Of a DNA stretch of 64,000 bases, positions 18,679-27,142 are shown piece after piece. The stretch lies in NCBI GenBank assembly GCA_905215345.1, contig CAJMPR010000001.1, positions 124,001-188,000 of the forward strand, written 5' to 3'. The stretch is from an uncultured bacterium. GTDB taxonomy: Bacteria > Bacteroidota > Bacteroidia > Bacteroidales > Bacteroidaceae. Both the position numbers and the translations under genes were made by a program. The notes beneath the pieces were generated by a model. The model made no database searches. It had not been told where the DNA came from and saw only the letters and a list, made by a program, of their open reading frames with translations. Every line of letters begins with the position of its first letter. Position 1 is the first letter of the stretch.

Positions 18679-19854
18679 ATGAAGAAGAAAAATTTATGGA
18701 TGGCGATTTCGATTTTAGCGATATTCACAGGATGTTCAAAAGAATCGGATATTAAAGTGGAAATGCCGGATGATGCTAATGAAATGGCACTCGGCATCAA
18801 ACAGGCTGCTCTAAACACAGATGTAGCATCAAGAGGAATCGGCGGTGTAGGAGATGTCGATGGTTCCGGCAATGTATGGAATGGAGAGCAATTGTACATT
18901 TATGCTTTGAGTACGGAAGCTACGGATGTAGTGCCTTTAAATGCTGCTGCAAAGGCTCCAACGGCTATTAACACAGGAGTTATAAAATGGAATGATACCA
19001 ATGTAAAGTATTACTACGGCGGTAAAAGCCTTTATAAATTCTATGGCTATCACATTGATGATGCAGCCGGTGCTTCCCCCTCGCCTACCGGAGATGTAAC
19101 GAATGGATATTCGGTAGCATTTACGCTCGATGGTACACAAGACCTGATGGTGGCTGTTACAGACCCGGAAAAAGATATTGATGCTGTTACGGAAGCTGCC
19201 ACCAACGGATTGATTGTAGACGGAGTAAAGCAAACTCAAAACTTGTATAGTTCATGGTCGGCAAGACGTAAGGTAGTTCCTAACCTGGTCTTCAAACATC
19301 TTCTATCCCGGCTCAAATTCACGGTAAAAGCAGGAGATGCACAAACTGTTACTGACGGTGTAGCCGTCACCAAGATAGTCATATATTCTAAAAGCGAGGG
19401 AACGCTGGTAGTTGTTCCATCTGCTGATGGAACGGTATCTCAAGGTATAATCAATGTAACCGACCTCCCTGCCGACATAACGACCGCCACACCTTTCGAA
19501 CTTAAAGAAAAACCTGTAGGAGGAGGTTCTCTCACGGCATTGACAGCAATAACCGTTACTGATACTCCAAAACCCATAGGCGAAAGTATTTTAACGATCC
19601 CCGCAGAATCATATAAAATGGTTGTAACGACATCACAAACCATAGCAGGAGTCGAAACTAAAGGGGAAATACCCACAATTCTTGAAAAGCCAAGTAAGGG
19701 AGGGGTTATCGCGAATGCTTTTGAAGAAGGTAAAATATATACAATAGGTATATCGGTCTATGGTCTGAAAAAAATTGAAGTAAACGCTACTCTTACAGCA
19801 TGGGAAGACGGTGGCAATATTACCGTTGATCCCGACGACGCACCTAATCCATAA
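18679..19854 (+). CDS. Fimbrillin family lipoprotein 2
   Basis: 391 residues. Lipoprotein signal (Cys19 in FTGCSKE), possible Arg cleavage site DVASRG (Arg52). It has fimbrillin motifs KFYGYHIDD, FKHLLSRLKF and the C-terminal SVYGLKKIEVNATLTAWEDG. It lies in the middle of the operon, 22 nt after fimbrillin 1. It is clearly diverged from its neighbours, so the tandem copies are probably different pilus parts rather than recent duplicates. Confidence 0.82.
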   Translation: MKKKNLWMAISILAIFTGCSKESDIKVEMPDDANEMALGIKQAALNTDVASRGIGGVGDVDGSGNVWNGEQLYIYALSTEATDVVPLNAAAKAPTAINTGVIKWNDTNVKYYYGGKSLYKFYGYHIDDAAGASPSPTGDVTNGYSVAFTLDGTQDLMVAVTDPEKDIDAVTEAATNGLIVDGVKQTQNLYSSWSARRKVVPNLVFKHLLSRLKFTVKAGDAQTVTDGVAVTKIVIYSKSEGTLVVVPSADGTVSQGIINVTDLPADITTATPFELKEKPVGGGSLTALTAITVTDTPKPIGESILTIPAESYKMVVTTSQTIAGVETKGEIPTILEKPSKGGVIANAFEEGKIYTIGISVYGLKKIEVNATLTAWEDGGNITVDPDDAPNP

Positions 19855-19887
19855 TAAATAAATAAACAAAAATAATATGTAACATAA

Positions 19888-21036
19888 ATGTATACTATGA
19901 TGAGAAAAAGTATGTTTTTAGCCTTGTCGGCAATGGTATTGTTGGCTGGCTGTTCAAAAGAGAATGAAGTAATTATCGACAATGGCGGTAATGAGGGCGA
20001 TGAAGCTCCGGTATTAATCCAATTGGGAGGAACCAATTCAATTGAATCCAATACAACGGCATCATCCAGAGCGGCATTGGATGCATGGAACAATACAAAT
20101 GTGGGAGTTCTTGGATTAGCGGAGAATGCAGCAACAGGTACGTATTGGAGTATCGCCAAATACAATTCTACCTGTATTCTGAATAATGTACAAGGAACAA
20201 TCGCTACCGCAGGAGATGCACAAACCATAGACATAGGTACGGGACATTATTATCCATTGGACAATACTACTAATTACACTTTCTACGGATATCATCCTTA
20301 TGCAAGTGGCACAGGAAATAATAACATCACTGCAGAAACTGCTGCCAATAAAATTACTGTAACATATGCCGCTTTTGACGGAACCCAAGACATCTTATGG
20401 GGAAAAGTGAAAGCTGCTCAAATAGCCGGAGTTGACGGAAAAAATTACCAAGGTTTCAATGCCAGGTATTTTCGAAAAATGCCAGCACCTAAGACAGATC
20501 CCAATATAAAGTTCGATCACAAGTTGGTTCGTCTGAAATTTAATATATCAGGAGGTGAGGGTAAAATTCAAGATTTGAAGGTAACATCCATCAAGCTCAT
20601 AAAAGTTCCTACAAGCGTATCATTGATTGTAGCCGATCTACCGAATACGGATGAAGGAAAAATACAATTCGATCAAACGACAGTAGATAATGGAAAATAT
20701 ACTTTAAAAAAGAATGATGTTGACGCTGCTGATAATATTGAACTGCACGATGGTACGAATCCTGTAAACAAAATCCAAATGGGTGAAAGCATTATGGTTC
20801 CCGCAGAGGCTGCAATCGATGGAAACTATACGGCTGAAGTACAATTGGCATTCAAAACTGCAGGATTAACGATAGATCCGAGTCCTATTACTATCACGCC
20901 TCCCACTGGTAAGAATTTTACAGCCGGAAATGCCTATAATATCAATATAAAAATCAATGGCTTGACCGACATTAAGATTACCGCTACTTTGTCTGCATGG
21001 GGAAATGGTGGCGATAGCGAACTGGAAATCAACTAA
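19888..21036 (+). CDS. Fimbrillin family lipoprotein 3
   Basis: 382 residues from the first ATG; ATGs at codons 4 and 5 are equally good starts. Lipoprotein signal with Cys22 (LLAGCSKE), Arg site TASSRA (Arg61), then TFYGYHPYAS, FDHKLVRLKF and a C-terminal INGLTDIKITATLSAWGNGG. The length and the FxGYHPY motif are typical of Mfa1/FimA-like major subunits. Confidence 0.82.
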   Translation: MYTMMRKSMFLALSAMVLLAGCSKENEVIIDNGGNEGDEAPVLIQLGGTNSIESNTTASSRAALDAWNNTNVGVLGLAENAATGTYWSIAKYNSTCILNNVQGTIATAGDAQTIDIGTGHYYPLDNTTNYTFYGYHPYASGTGNNNITAETAANKITVTYAAFDGTQDILWGKVKAAQIAGVDGKNYQGFNARYFRKMPAPKTDPNIKFDHKLVRLKFNISGGEGKIQDLKVTSIKLIKVPTSVSLIVADLPNTDEGKIQFDQTTVDNGKYTLKKNDVDAADNIELHDGTNPVNKIQMGESIMVPAEAAIDGNYTAEVQLAFKTAGLTIDPSPITITPPTGKNFTAGNAYNINIKINGLTDIKITATLSAWGNGGDSELEIN

Positions 21037-21051
21037 TAAATATGTTTTTTT

Positions 21052-22128
21052 ATGAATAAACTGATATTAGGTACGTGCTTATTGGCGGCTCTCTCGAGTT
21101 GTAGCAAGGATGATGCCGCCAATAATCACGGTGTGACAGACGAAGGAGTTGAAGTAAAATTCAACTCCGGCGTTTCCACATTGACACCTACTACTGTAAC
21201 CACTCGTAGCGGAGCTATAAACACATTCATACCGAAAGGTGAACATGTAGGAATATATGGAATACCTGCAATAAAAAGTAATCCGGACAGTTACACAATT
21301 GACCAATTTACCGACGAAGGACAATTCCAGAAGAACTTGTTCAACGCCAATTATCAAGTGATGAGTGGAAGTGGAACTACAAGTGTTCTACAGCAACAAT
21401 TCGTAGCCAAATTTCCTTCTAACAAAAGTGGCTATGACGCTTTGGCCTTTTATGGATACTATCCTTATATGGACACCCAAAACATTGAAGATTTGGGAAA
21501 AGGATATGCATATATTCCAATTCGTATCAATAAAGATAACATGACTCAAACAAATGATTATCTGTACACGGGGCAATACATATCAGGTATAACAACAACA
21601 GCGGTAAATCTTCCTTTTAAGCATGCTTTAGCAAAGCTTGTTTTCAGAATCTATGCAAGTGATTTAACAACCATCGGAAAAAATCCTGTACGGATAAATT
21701 CAATTACCGTACAAGCCTATTACAGTACCGATGGATATATGGATTTAAGAACCGGTGAGATTACTCCCAATAAAAGCTATGTGCCTGTCTCCTTTACCTA
21801 TCCTTTAACAGATAGTTATGTGGCTATTGAGTCCACTCCGGCAACTGTTGCTCCAATTGCAGACTTTTTAGTCGTCCCCGGTGATAAGATCGCAGTTATC
21901 AGTTGTTCTCTGACTGAAACTAAAACAAATTACACAAAAGAATATGTAATTTACGATATAGATGAATATCTTAACACTCCGGAAGGGCGTATTATTCCTC
22001 AAAAAGGAGAGGCAATCAATGTCAATGTGCTTTATACACCTCGGGACGTTATTATTAACAGCGAGTTAAAACCCTGGGTTGTCAATGATGCCGAAACCCG
22101 TTCATTCTTCATCGATGCTAATAAATAA
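21052..22128 (+). CDS. Fimbrillin family lipoprotein 4
   Basis: 358 residues. Lipoprotein signal (Cys17 in LSSCSKDD), Arg site TVTTRSG (Arg52), then AFYGYYPYMD, PFKHALAKLVFRIY and NVLYTPRDVIINSELKPW near the end. It is the last of the run of five fimbrillin-like lipoproteins, 15 nt after fimbrillin 3. Confidence 0.8.
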   Translation: MNKLILGTCLLAALSSCSKDDAANNHGVTDEGVEVKFNSGVSTLTPTTVTTRSGAINTFIPKGEHVGIYGIPAIKSNPDSYTIDQFTDEGQFQKNLFNANYQVMSGSGTTSVLQQQFVAKFPSNKSGYDALAFYGYYPYMDTQNIEDLGKGYAYIPIRINKDNMTQTNDYLYTGQYISGITTTAVNLPFKHALAKLVFRIYASDLTTIGKNPVRINSITVQAYYSTDGYMDLRTGEITPNKSYVPVSFTYPLTDSYVAIESTPATVAPIADFLVVPGDKIAVISCSLTETKTNYTKEYVIYDIDEYLNTPEGRIIPQKGEAINVNVLYTPRDVIINSELKPWVVNDAETRSFFIDANK

Positions 22129-22141
22129 AACAGAAAGTTTC

Positions 22142-22705
22142 ATGAAGAATATAATCAAAATATTCATCTTCGTTTTGTTGGTCTGTATCAAGGTGACGGA
22201 TATTTCCGCCCAACAAGTAGCAGTCAAGACCAATGGCTTGATGTTGCTTGCAGGCACACCGAATGTGGGTTGTGAATTAGTAACAGGCGAACACACCAGT
22301 CTTGATTTTTCCGTATTCGGACATTACAAGCCATACGGACTTGACTCCAAATTATTAGGATTCCAGCCCGAATTCCGTTACTGGTTTAACGGACGTCCTA
22401 TGACGCGTGAATATATCGGTATCGCTATGCTGGGTACCACATACGACATGCATTTTGGAGAAAAAGTATATGATGGTGATGCAGCTGGAATAGGCATTAC
22501 CGCAGGTTACTCTATCGCATTAAGTAAGCGTCTCAACCTTGAATTTTATGGAGGATTCGGTACCGTTTTCTTTTGGCAAAAACAATATTACAAGTACGAC
22601 AACTACGAAGATATGTTCATTGATGGCTCAGTGAAAACAAATGCACACGGATATAAACTGTTGCCTACCAAGTTAGGAATATCTATATCATATATTTTAA
22701 AGTGA
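22142..22705 (+). CDS. Second DUF3575 protein of the fimbrial locus
   Basis: 187 residues using the ATG at 22142, which gives a clean signal peptide (IIKIFIFVLLVCIKVTDISA). An upstream in-frame ATG at 22079 lies inside the preceding gene and would bury the signal. The DUF3575 motif KTNGLMLLAGTPNVGCEL and FQPEFRYWFNGRP match the domain in the first gene of the operon, but there is no coiled-coil tail. It is probably a small outer-membrane barrel. Confidence 0.75.
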   Translation: MKNIIKIFIFVLLVCIKVTDISAQQVAVKTNGLMLLAGTPNVGCELVTGEHTSLDFSVFGHYKPYGLDSKLLGFQPEFRYWFNGRPMTREYIGIAMLGTTYDMHFGEKVYDGDAAGIGITAGYSIALSKRLNLEFYGGFGTVFFWQKQYYKYDNYEDMFIDGSVKTNAHGYKLLPTKLGISISYILK

Positions 22706-22713
22706 CATTCAAT

Positions 22714-25008
22714 ATGAAAACCCTGCTTCAACAATATACCAAACTGATACTTTCCGGGCTAATCTGCCTACTATGCCTACCGGCAATGGGGCAACAGATA
22801 AAGCTTGTATCAGGGCGTGTTATTGATAAAGAGACTAAAAAGCCATTTACCAGTGAAGCAGTCTTTATTTATGCCTATAATACGGTTGCCGCCGCAGAGG
22901 ATGCAAAAAAAGCGATTGAAGAGCCTACCGGTGAAACACTACTTGCAGATAACGAAGCAGTGGCCGATGCAGGAGGTAACTATGAAATCCGCGTAGCCGA
23001 AACGGGCGCTCTCATCTTCAAAGTCGGTGTAGCCCCATGTGTAGTGGAAGCAGTGAACTACCGCATGGAAATAAATGTGAGTATCGATGCCGGTATTCTT
23101 CTGGATAATGTGACAATTGTCGGTACTCTTCAAGATATTAGTCCTAAAGAGCAGGCACCTACTATGGTTGGCAACAAGCTTATGATGCGCAATAATTTTC
23201 CTATTCCTGCTCAATTCGGCAAAACCAACGCACGCTTAATCATACAGCCTTATGTAGTGGAGTGTTCAAAACAAGATACTATTTGCTTTACACGCCCCCT
23301 GATTTATGAAGGCGAACAATATAAGGTAACCCAAGAGAGAAGAATGGGATACGACCTCCGCAATGATCCTCTGTCACAATATGTAGACACTACGCTGCTT
23401 ACGGACAAAAGAATGAATATAGAATGGCTGGATACAGTAGTAGTGCCCGACCCTACTTTGAATTATTATGGAAATGCAGTGATACTGTTAGAAGACTACA
23501 ACACGGTATATTACGATAAAACCACCAAGATTATCAGTTGCGAAGCGCGACGCCCACTCAAGTTTCTGGAATATTCCCTCGAACAGTATGATCTGGATCC
23601 TAACAAATATATAAGAAAGCCCAAGAGAGAGCTTCGTAATACTGCCGCCAACATTTCGCTGACTTTTCTGGTAGGAAAAGCCGAAATAGATCCCGATGAC
23701 CCGAACAATGCTGCACAAATGAATAAATTGAAAGATGACTTGATGTCTATCATCAATTGTGAAGATTGTAAGCTTAAAGAAATACGGATCACGGGAGTTT
23801 CTTCACCGGAAGGCTCATACAGTTCCAACTATGCCCTGGCACAACGGCGCGCATTATACGCCAAACAACAGATTACGGGATTACTACCGCAGTCTGCACT
23901 ATCACGTGTTTTTTTACCGGCTCCCGAAGTACAAGTTGCGTCTTGGAACGATTTTGTGGAAATACTGGAACGCGACTCTCTTTTTACGGAAGCAGAGCAA
24001 ATCCGTACAATCATAGCTTCGGCTCCCAAGAGTCAGGACGCCCAATTCGCAAAGATACGCGCACTCCCATTCTATTCCACCATCATAAAAGACAAATTGC
24101 CGGAACTCCGTTATATGAAATTTGAATATAAACATGAAATATTCAGGGAACTGACTCCGGATGAAATCTTATACCGTTATAAAAGTGATCCGGATTACCG
24201 TAACGGGAAAAAAGCCTTTGCCCTGTACGAATATTGGCATCTTTTTAAATTGGTAAAAGATACGAAAGAACTGGAAGCACTTTATAAACGGGCCTACAAA
24301 GAATCGGCCGAAGTAGAAGGACAACCATGGATACTTCCTGCCAATAATCTGGCAGTGTCATACTTGAGACGCGATACGGCCGACACTTCTATCCTTGAAC
24401 CGTTTATCGACCGGAAAACGAGGGGTGCAAATGTAGAACGTACCCGTATCGATGGTGTAACCAAAGAAATTATTAATCCCGAAGAAGTAATCGCCAACCA
24501 ACTGGCAATGTATCTGAAAGCTAATAATTTTGAACAAGCAAGCATTATGGCCCAAATTCTGCCTAATACAGAGAAAAACGAACGTTTAAAAGCTTTCGCA
24601 ATGTGTCTGGGGGGATATTATAAAGGTGGAAATACCGCGTCAGAACGGGAGGAAGCGAAGAAAACATTTAATCTTGTCAGAGAATCTTCCCCATTGAATG
24701 ATGTCGTAATGTGCCTTGCCATGGACTCAAAGGGATATGATGCACTGGCACAGCGTGCGGCTGCAAACTTACCGAAAGATGATCCGAAAACCTGGTATCT
24801 GAAAGCAATCATTCAAAATAGAAGCGGAGAAATAGGATTTGAAGCCGCCAAGAATTGCCTCGTAAAATGTTTCACGCTGGATAACTCTTATGTCCATGTA
24901 GCCGAGATGGATGGAGATATAGGAAAAGATTTATTTGAATATACGATGGACTTATATCCGTCGGATAAGGAAATGATTGATATACTTATCCAACAATATA
25001 ATTTATGA
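22714..25008 (+). CDS. OmpA-like multidomain protein of the fimbrial locus
   Basis: 764 residues from the ATG at 22714, which gives a good signal peptide. Domains in order: a carboxypeptidase-regulatory-like beta-domain after the signal (LVSGRVIDKETKKPF), a middle beta-rich region, and an OmpA/MotB-like peptidoglycan-binding module at about residues 315-400 (ITGVSSPEGS, NYALAQRRALYAK). The alpha-helical C-terminal third looks TPR-like. The combination suggests a periplasmic scaffold joining the cell wall to an outer-membrane assembly. Possible roles are in fimbrial export or anchoring. No exact family is recognised. Confidence 0.7.
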   Translation: MKTLLQQYTKLILSGLICLLCLPAMGQQIKLVSGRVIDKETKKPFTSEAVFIYAYNTVAAAEDAKKAIEEPTGETLLADNEAVADAGGNYEIRVAETGALIFKVGVAPCVVEAVNYRMEINVSIDAGILLDNVTIVGTLQDISPKEQAPTMVGNKLMMRNNFPIPAQFGKTNARLIIQPYVVECSKQDTICFTRPLIYEGEQYKVTQERRMGYDLRNDPLSQYVDTTLLTDKRMNIEWLDTVVVPDPTLNYYGNAVILLEDYNTVYYDKTTKIISCEARRPLKFLEYSLEQYDLDPNKYIRKPKRELRNTAANISLTFLVGKAEIDPDDPNNAAQMNKLKDDLMSIINCEDCKLKEIRITGVSSPEGSYSSNYALAQRRALYAKQQITGLLPQSALSRVFLPAPEVQVASWNDFVEILERDSLFTEAEQIRTIIASAPKSQDAQFAKIRALPFYSTIIKDKLPELRYMKFEYKHEIFRELTPDEILYRYKSDPDYRNGKKAFALYEYWHLFKLVKDTKELEALYKRAYKESAEVEGQPWILPANNLAVSYLRRDTADTSILEPFIDRKTRGANVERTRIDGVTKEIINPEEVIANQLAMYLKANNFEQASIMAQILPNTEKNERLKAFAMCLGGYYKGGNTASEREEAKKTFNLVRESSPLNDVVMCLAMDSKGYDALAQRAAANLPKDDPKTWYLKAIIQNRSGEIGFEAAKNCLVKCFTLDNSYVHVAEMDGDIGKDLFEYTMDLYPSDKEMIDILIQQYNL

Positions 25009-26300
25009 TGATGAAATCAAGAATCGTAAAATACTATATATTTATTTTAGGGGTACTGTTTGCAAATAACCTTTATGCCCAGCAGGATACCGTGCCCGCA
25101 AATAAAGGTTTCAACGCCCTGCAATATTCACTTCAGAAACGCTATCTTCCACGTGGATATAAATTCAATAAAGGAGGCTTCTGGAATCATGTATATATCT
25201 CCGGACAATTGGGAATGGAAAAAATCATTCGACGCGAGGGTGCTGATATAAACGGAGGACCTGCCTTTTCATTCTCCGCCGGAAAGTTACTGAATCATGC
25301 CCACTCCGTCAGGCTCTCATTAAAAGGAGGTTGGTTCGGACATAAATTAAGTGACAGTAAGCTATATCACGTTGGAATCGGAGCTTCTTATTTATTCAAT
25401 ATTACTTCGTACATAAAGGGATATGATCCTTATCGCTTATTAGAAATCTCCACTGTATCCGGAATCGGTTATCAGGTATCAGCAGAAAGTGGAAAAACAT
25501 CCCAGGTAGGCGAGATGCATTTGGGAGCACAACTAAAGTTTCATCTGCATCAGCAGGTGGACTTGGTCTTAGAACCTCTGGTTACTCTTTATACGGATGG
25601 AATCGATCATTATTCACAAAAGAACTGGCATAAATATGATGTCGGTTATGGTGCAACAGTTGGCTTTATATACAGGCTCAAAGATCCGTTATCTACTTTC
25701 AAAAAGAAAGGGCAAGCTACCCTTGAATCGTCTTTTCTCGACAACGCTTTTATCAGTGTAGCCGGCGGTGTACAGTTCCAGAACTCTGACTTTGTAAAGG
25801 ATATGGGAATCCTGAAATCCATAGGTCCGCATATCAATCTCTCTTTCGGAAAATGGTACAACGGATACTGGGGTTTACGTCTCTCTGGATTCTATGTTAC
25901 GGATAAATGGCGGCAATTATCTGAAAATAACGACTATGAAACAACCACTTATGCCGGAGTACGCCTTGAAGGAATGTTTGATATCATGGGGCTCTTACAT
26001 AATAGTGACAGGATGAAACGGTTTTCTCTTTCCTTATTATTAGGCCCGGAAATAGGAAACATGAAAAAAACAGATAGTGAGTATCCTATAAAGACCATGT
26101 ATATAGGGCTCAGTGGAGGAGTGCAATTGAAATATAACATTAATAAGAAATTAGCAGTGTTTATAGAGCCTCGTGGATCATACGTCCCATACTCTAATCT
26201 GGAACCCAACCCGTCTGACCTTTATACGAAAATCCGTAAGAAATATAATGATAATGTCTTCAATCTAAACGCCGGAATAGAATTAAAGTTAGGAAAATAA
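25005..26300 (+). CDS. Outer-membrane beta-barrel protein of the fimbrial locus
   Basis: 431 residues with a signal peptide ending near NNLYAQQ. The rest is a repeating series of amphipathic strands (YISGQLGMEKII, SVRLSLKGGWFGH, YLFNITSYI) typical of a beta-barrel, ending in a strand (FNLNAGIELKLGK). The start overlaps the stop of the preceding gene in ATGA fashion; ATG codons 2 and 3 are alternatives. Translational coupling to the OmpA-like gene suggests the two products form one complex. Function unknown. Confidence 0.65.
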   Translation: MMMKSRIVKYYIFILGVLFANNLYAQQDTVPANKGFNALQYSLQKRYLPRGYKFNKGGFWNHVYISGQLGMEKIIRREGADINGGPAFSFSAGKLLNHAHSVRLSLKGGWFGHKLSDSKLYHVGIGASYLFNITSYIKGYDPYRLLEISTVSGIGYQVSAESGKTSQVGEMHLGAQLKFHLHQQVDLVLEPLVTLYTDGIDHYSQKNWHKYDVGYGATVGFIYRLKDPLSTFKKKGQATLESSFLDNAFISVAGGVQFQNSDFVKDMGILKSIGPHINLSFGKWYNGYWGLRLSGFYVTDKWRQLSENNDYETTTYAGVRLEGMFDIMGLLHNSDRMKRFSLSLLLGPEIGNMKKTDSEYPIKTMYIGLSGGVQLKYNINKKLAVFIEPRGSYVPYSNLEPNPSDLYTKIRKKYNDNVFNLNAGIELKLGK

Positions 26301-26373
26301 ATCAATCAGTACTAAAATTTGTAATCACATTGTAATACTTATTTCATTCTTCCGTAACAAAAATGCCGCACTT

Positions 26374-26405
26374 TTGTCGAAGAAAAGAAATAAAGTCTAA
26401 CTTTG
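26374..26405 (+). promoter_or_regulatory. Promoter of the two-component system
   Basis: TTG at 26374-26376, 21 nt, then TAACTTTG at 26398-26405. The predicted start of transcription is near 26412, about 40 nt before the response-regulator start. The system therefore probably has its own promoter, separate from the fimbrial operon that ends at 26300. Confidence 0.65.
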
Positions 26406-26452
26406 TGAAAAGAAAGTTGTTACTCTCCTATCACATATAAAAGAAGAAAGCA

Positions 26453-27142
26453 ATGAACGAATACCGGATCTTAGTAGTGGACGATGAAGAAGATTTATGC
26501 GAAATCTTAAAGTTCAACCTTGAAAACGAAGGTTACCAAGTAGATACAGCCAACTCTGCCGAAGAAGCTTTAAGAATTGACATCAATAGTTACGACCTCT
26601 TATTGCTGGATGTCATGATGGGAGAGATTTCCGGTTTTAAGATGGCAAGCATACTAAAGAAAGATAAGAAAACCGCCAAAGTTCCTATCATATTCATCAC
26701 GGCAAAAGACACGGAAAATGATACAGTGACAGGCTTTAACCTGGGAGCTGATGACTATATTTCCAAACCCTTTTCTTTACGGGAAGTTGCCGCACGCGTA
26801 AAAGCCGTATTACGCCGTACTCAACAAGAGGAAGCAGAACGTGTGCCCGAACAAATTGTTTACCAATCGTTAGTGCTGGATATTATTAAAAAGAAAGTCA
26901 GCATAGATGACGAAGAAGTCCCTCTAACCAAAAAAGAATTTGAAATCCTGCTCCTTCTTTTACAGAATAAAGGCCGGGTATTTTCCCGTGAGGATATATT
27001 GAGCCGTATTTGGAGCGACGAGGTCTATGTGTTGGACCGTACCATAGACGTAAACATTACACGTCTACGAAAAAAAGTTGGAATTTATGGTAAATGCATC
27101 GTAACCCGTTTAGGATATGGATACTGCTTTGAAGCCGAATAA
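26453..27142 (+). CDS. OmpR-family response regulator
   Basis: 229 residues: an N-terminal receiver domain (acidic pocket VVDDEED, phospho-acceptor Asp53 in LLLLDVMMG, Lys in YISKPF) and a C-terminal winged-helix DNA-binding domain (VPLTKKEFEILLLLLQN, then RTIDVNITRLRKKVG). It overlaps the sensor kinase gene by 26 nt. Its sequence does not match what I recall of RprY, so no symbol is given. Target genes are unknown; the fimbrial operon directly upstream is one candidate. Confidence 0.9.
   Translation: MNEYRILVVDDEEDLCEILKFNLENEGYQVDTANSAEEALRIDINSYDLLLLDVMMGEISGFKMASILKKDKKTAKVPIIFITAKDTENDTVTGFNLGADDYISKPFSLREVAARVKAVLRRTQQEEAERVPEQIVYQSLVLDIIKKKVSIDDEEVPLTKKEFEILLLLLQNKGRVFSREDILSRIWSDEVYVLDRTIDVNITRLRKKVGIYGKCIVTRLGYGYCFEAE

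Noticed and set aside
22079..22141. Upstream in-frame ATG for the second DUF3575 gene
   Set aside because: It lies inside the preceding fimbrillin gene and would put a polar stretch before the signal peptide; the ATG at 22142 is better.
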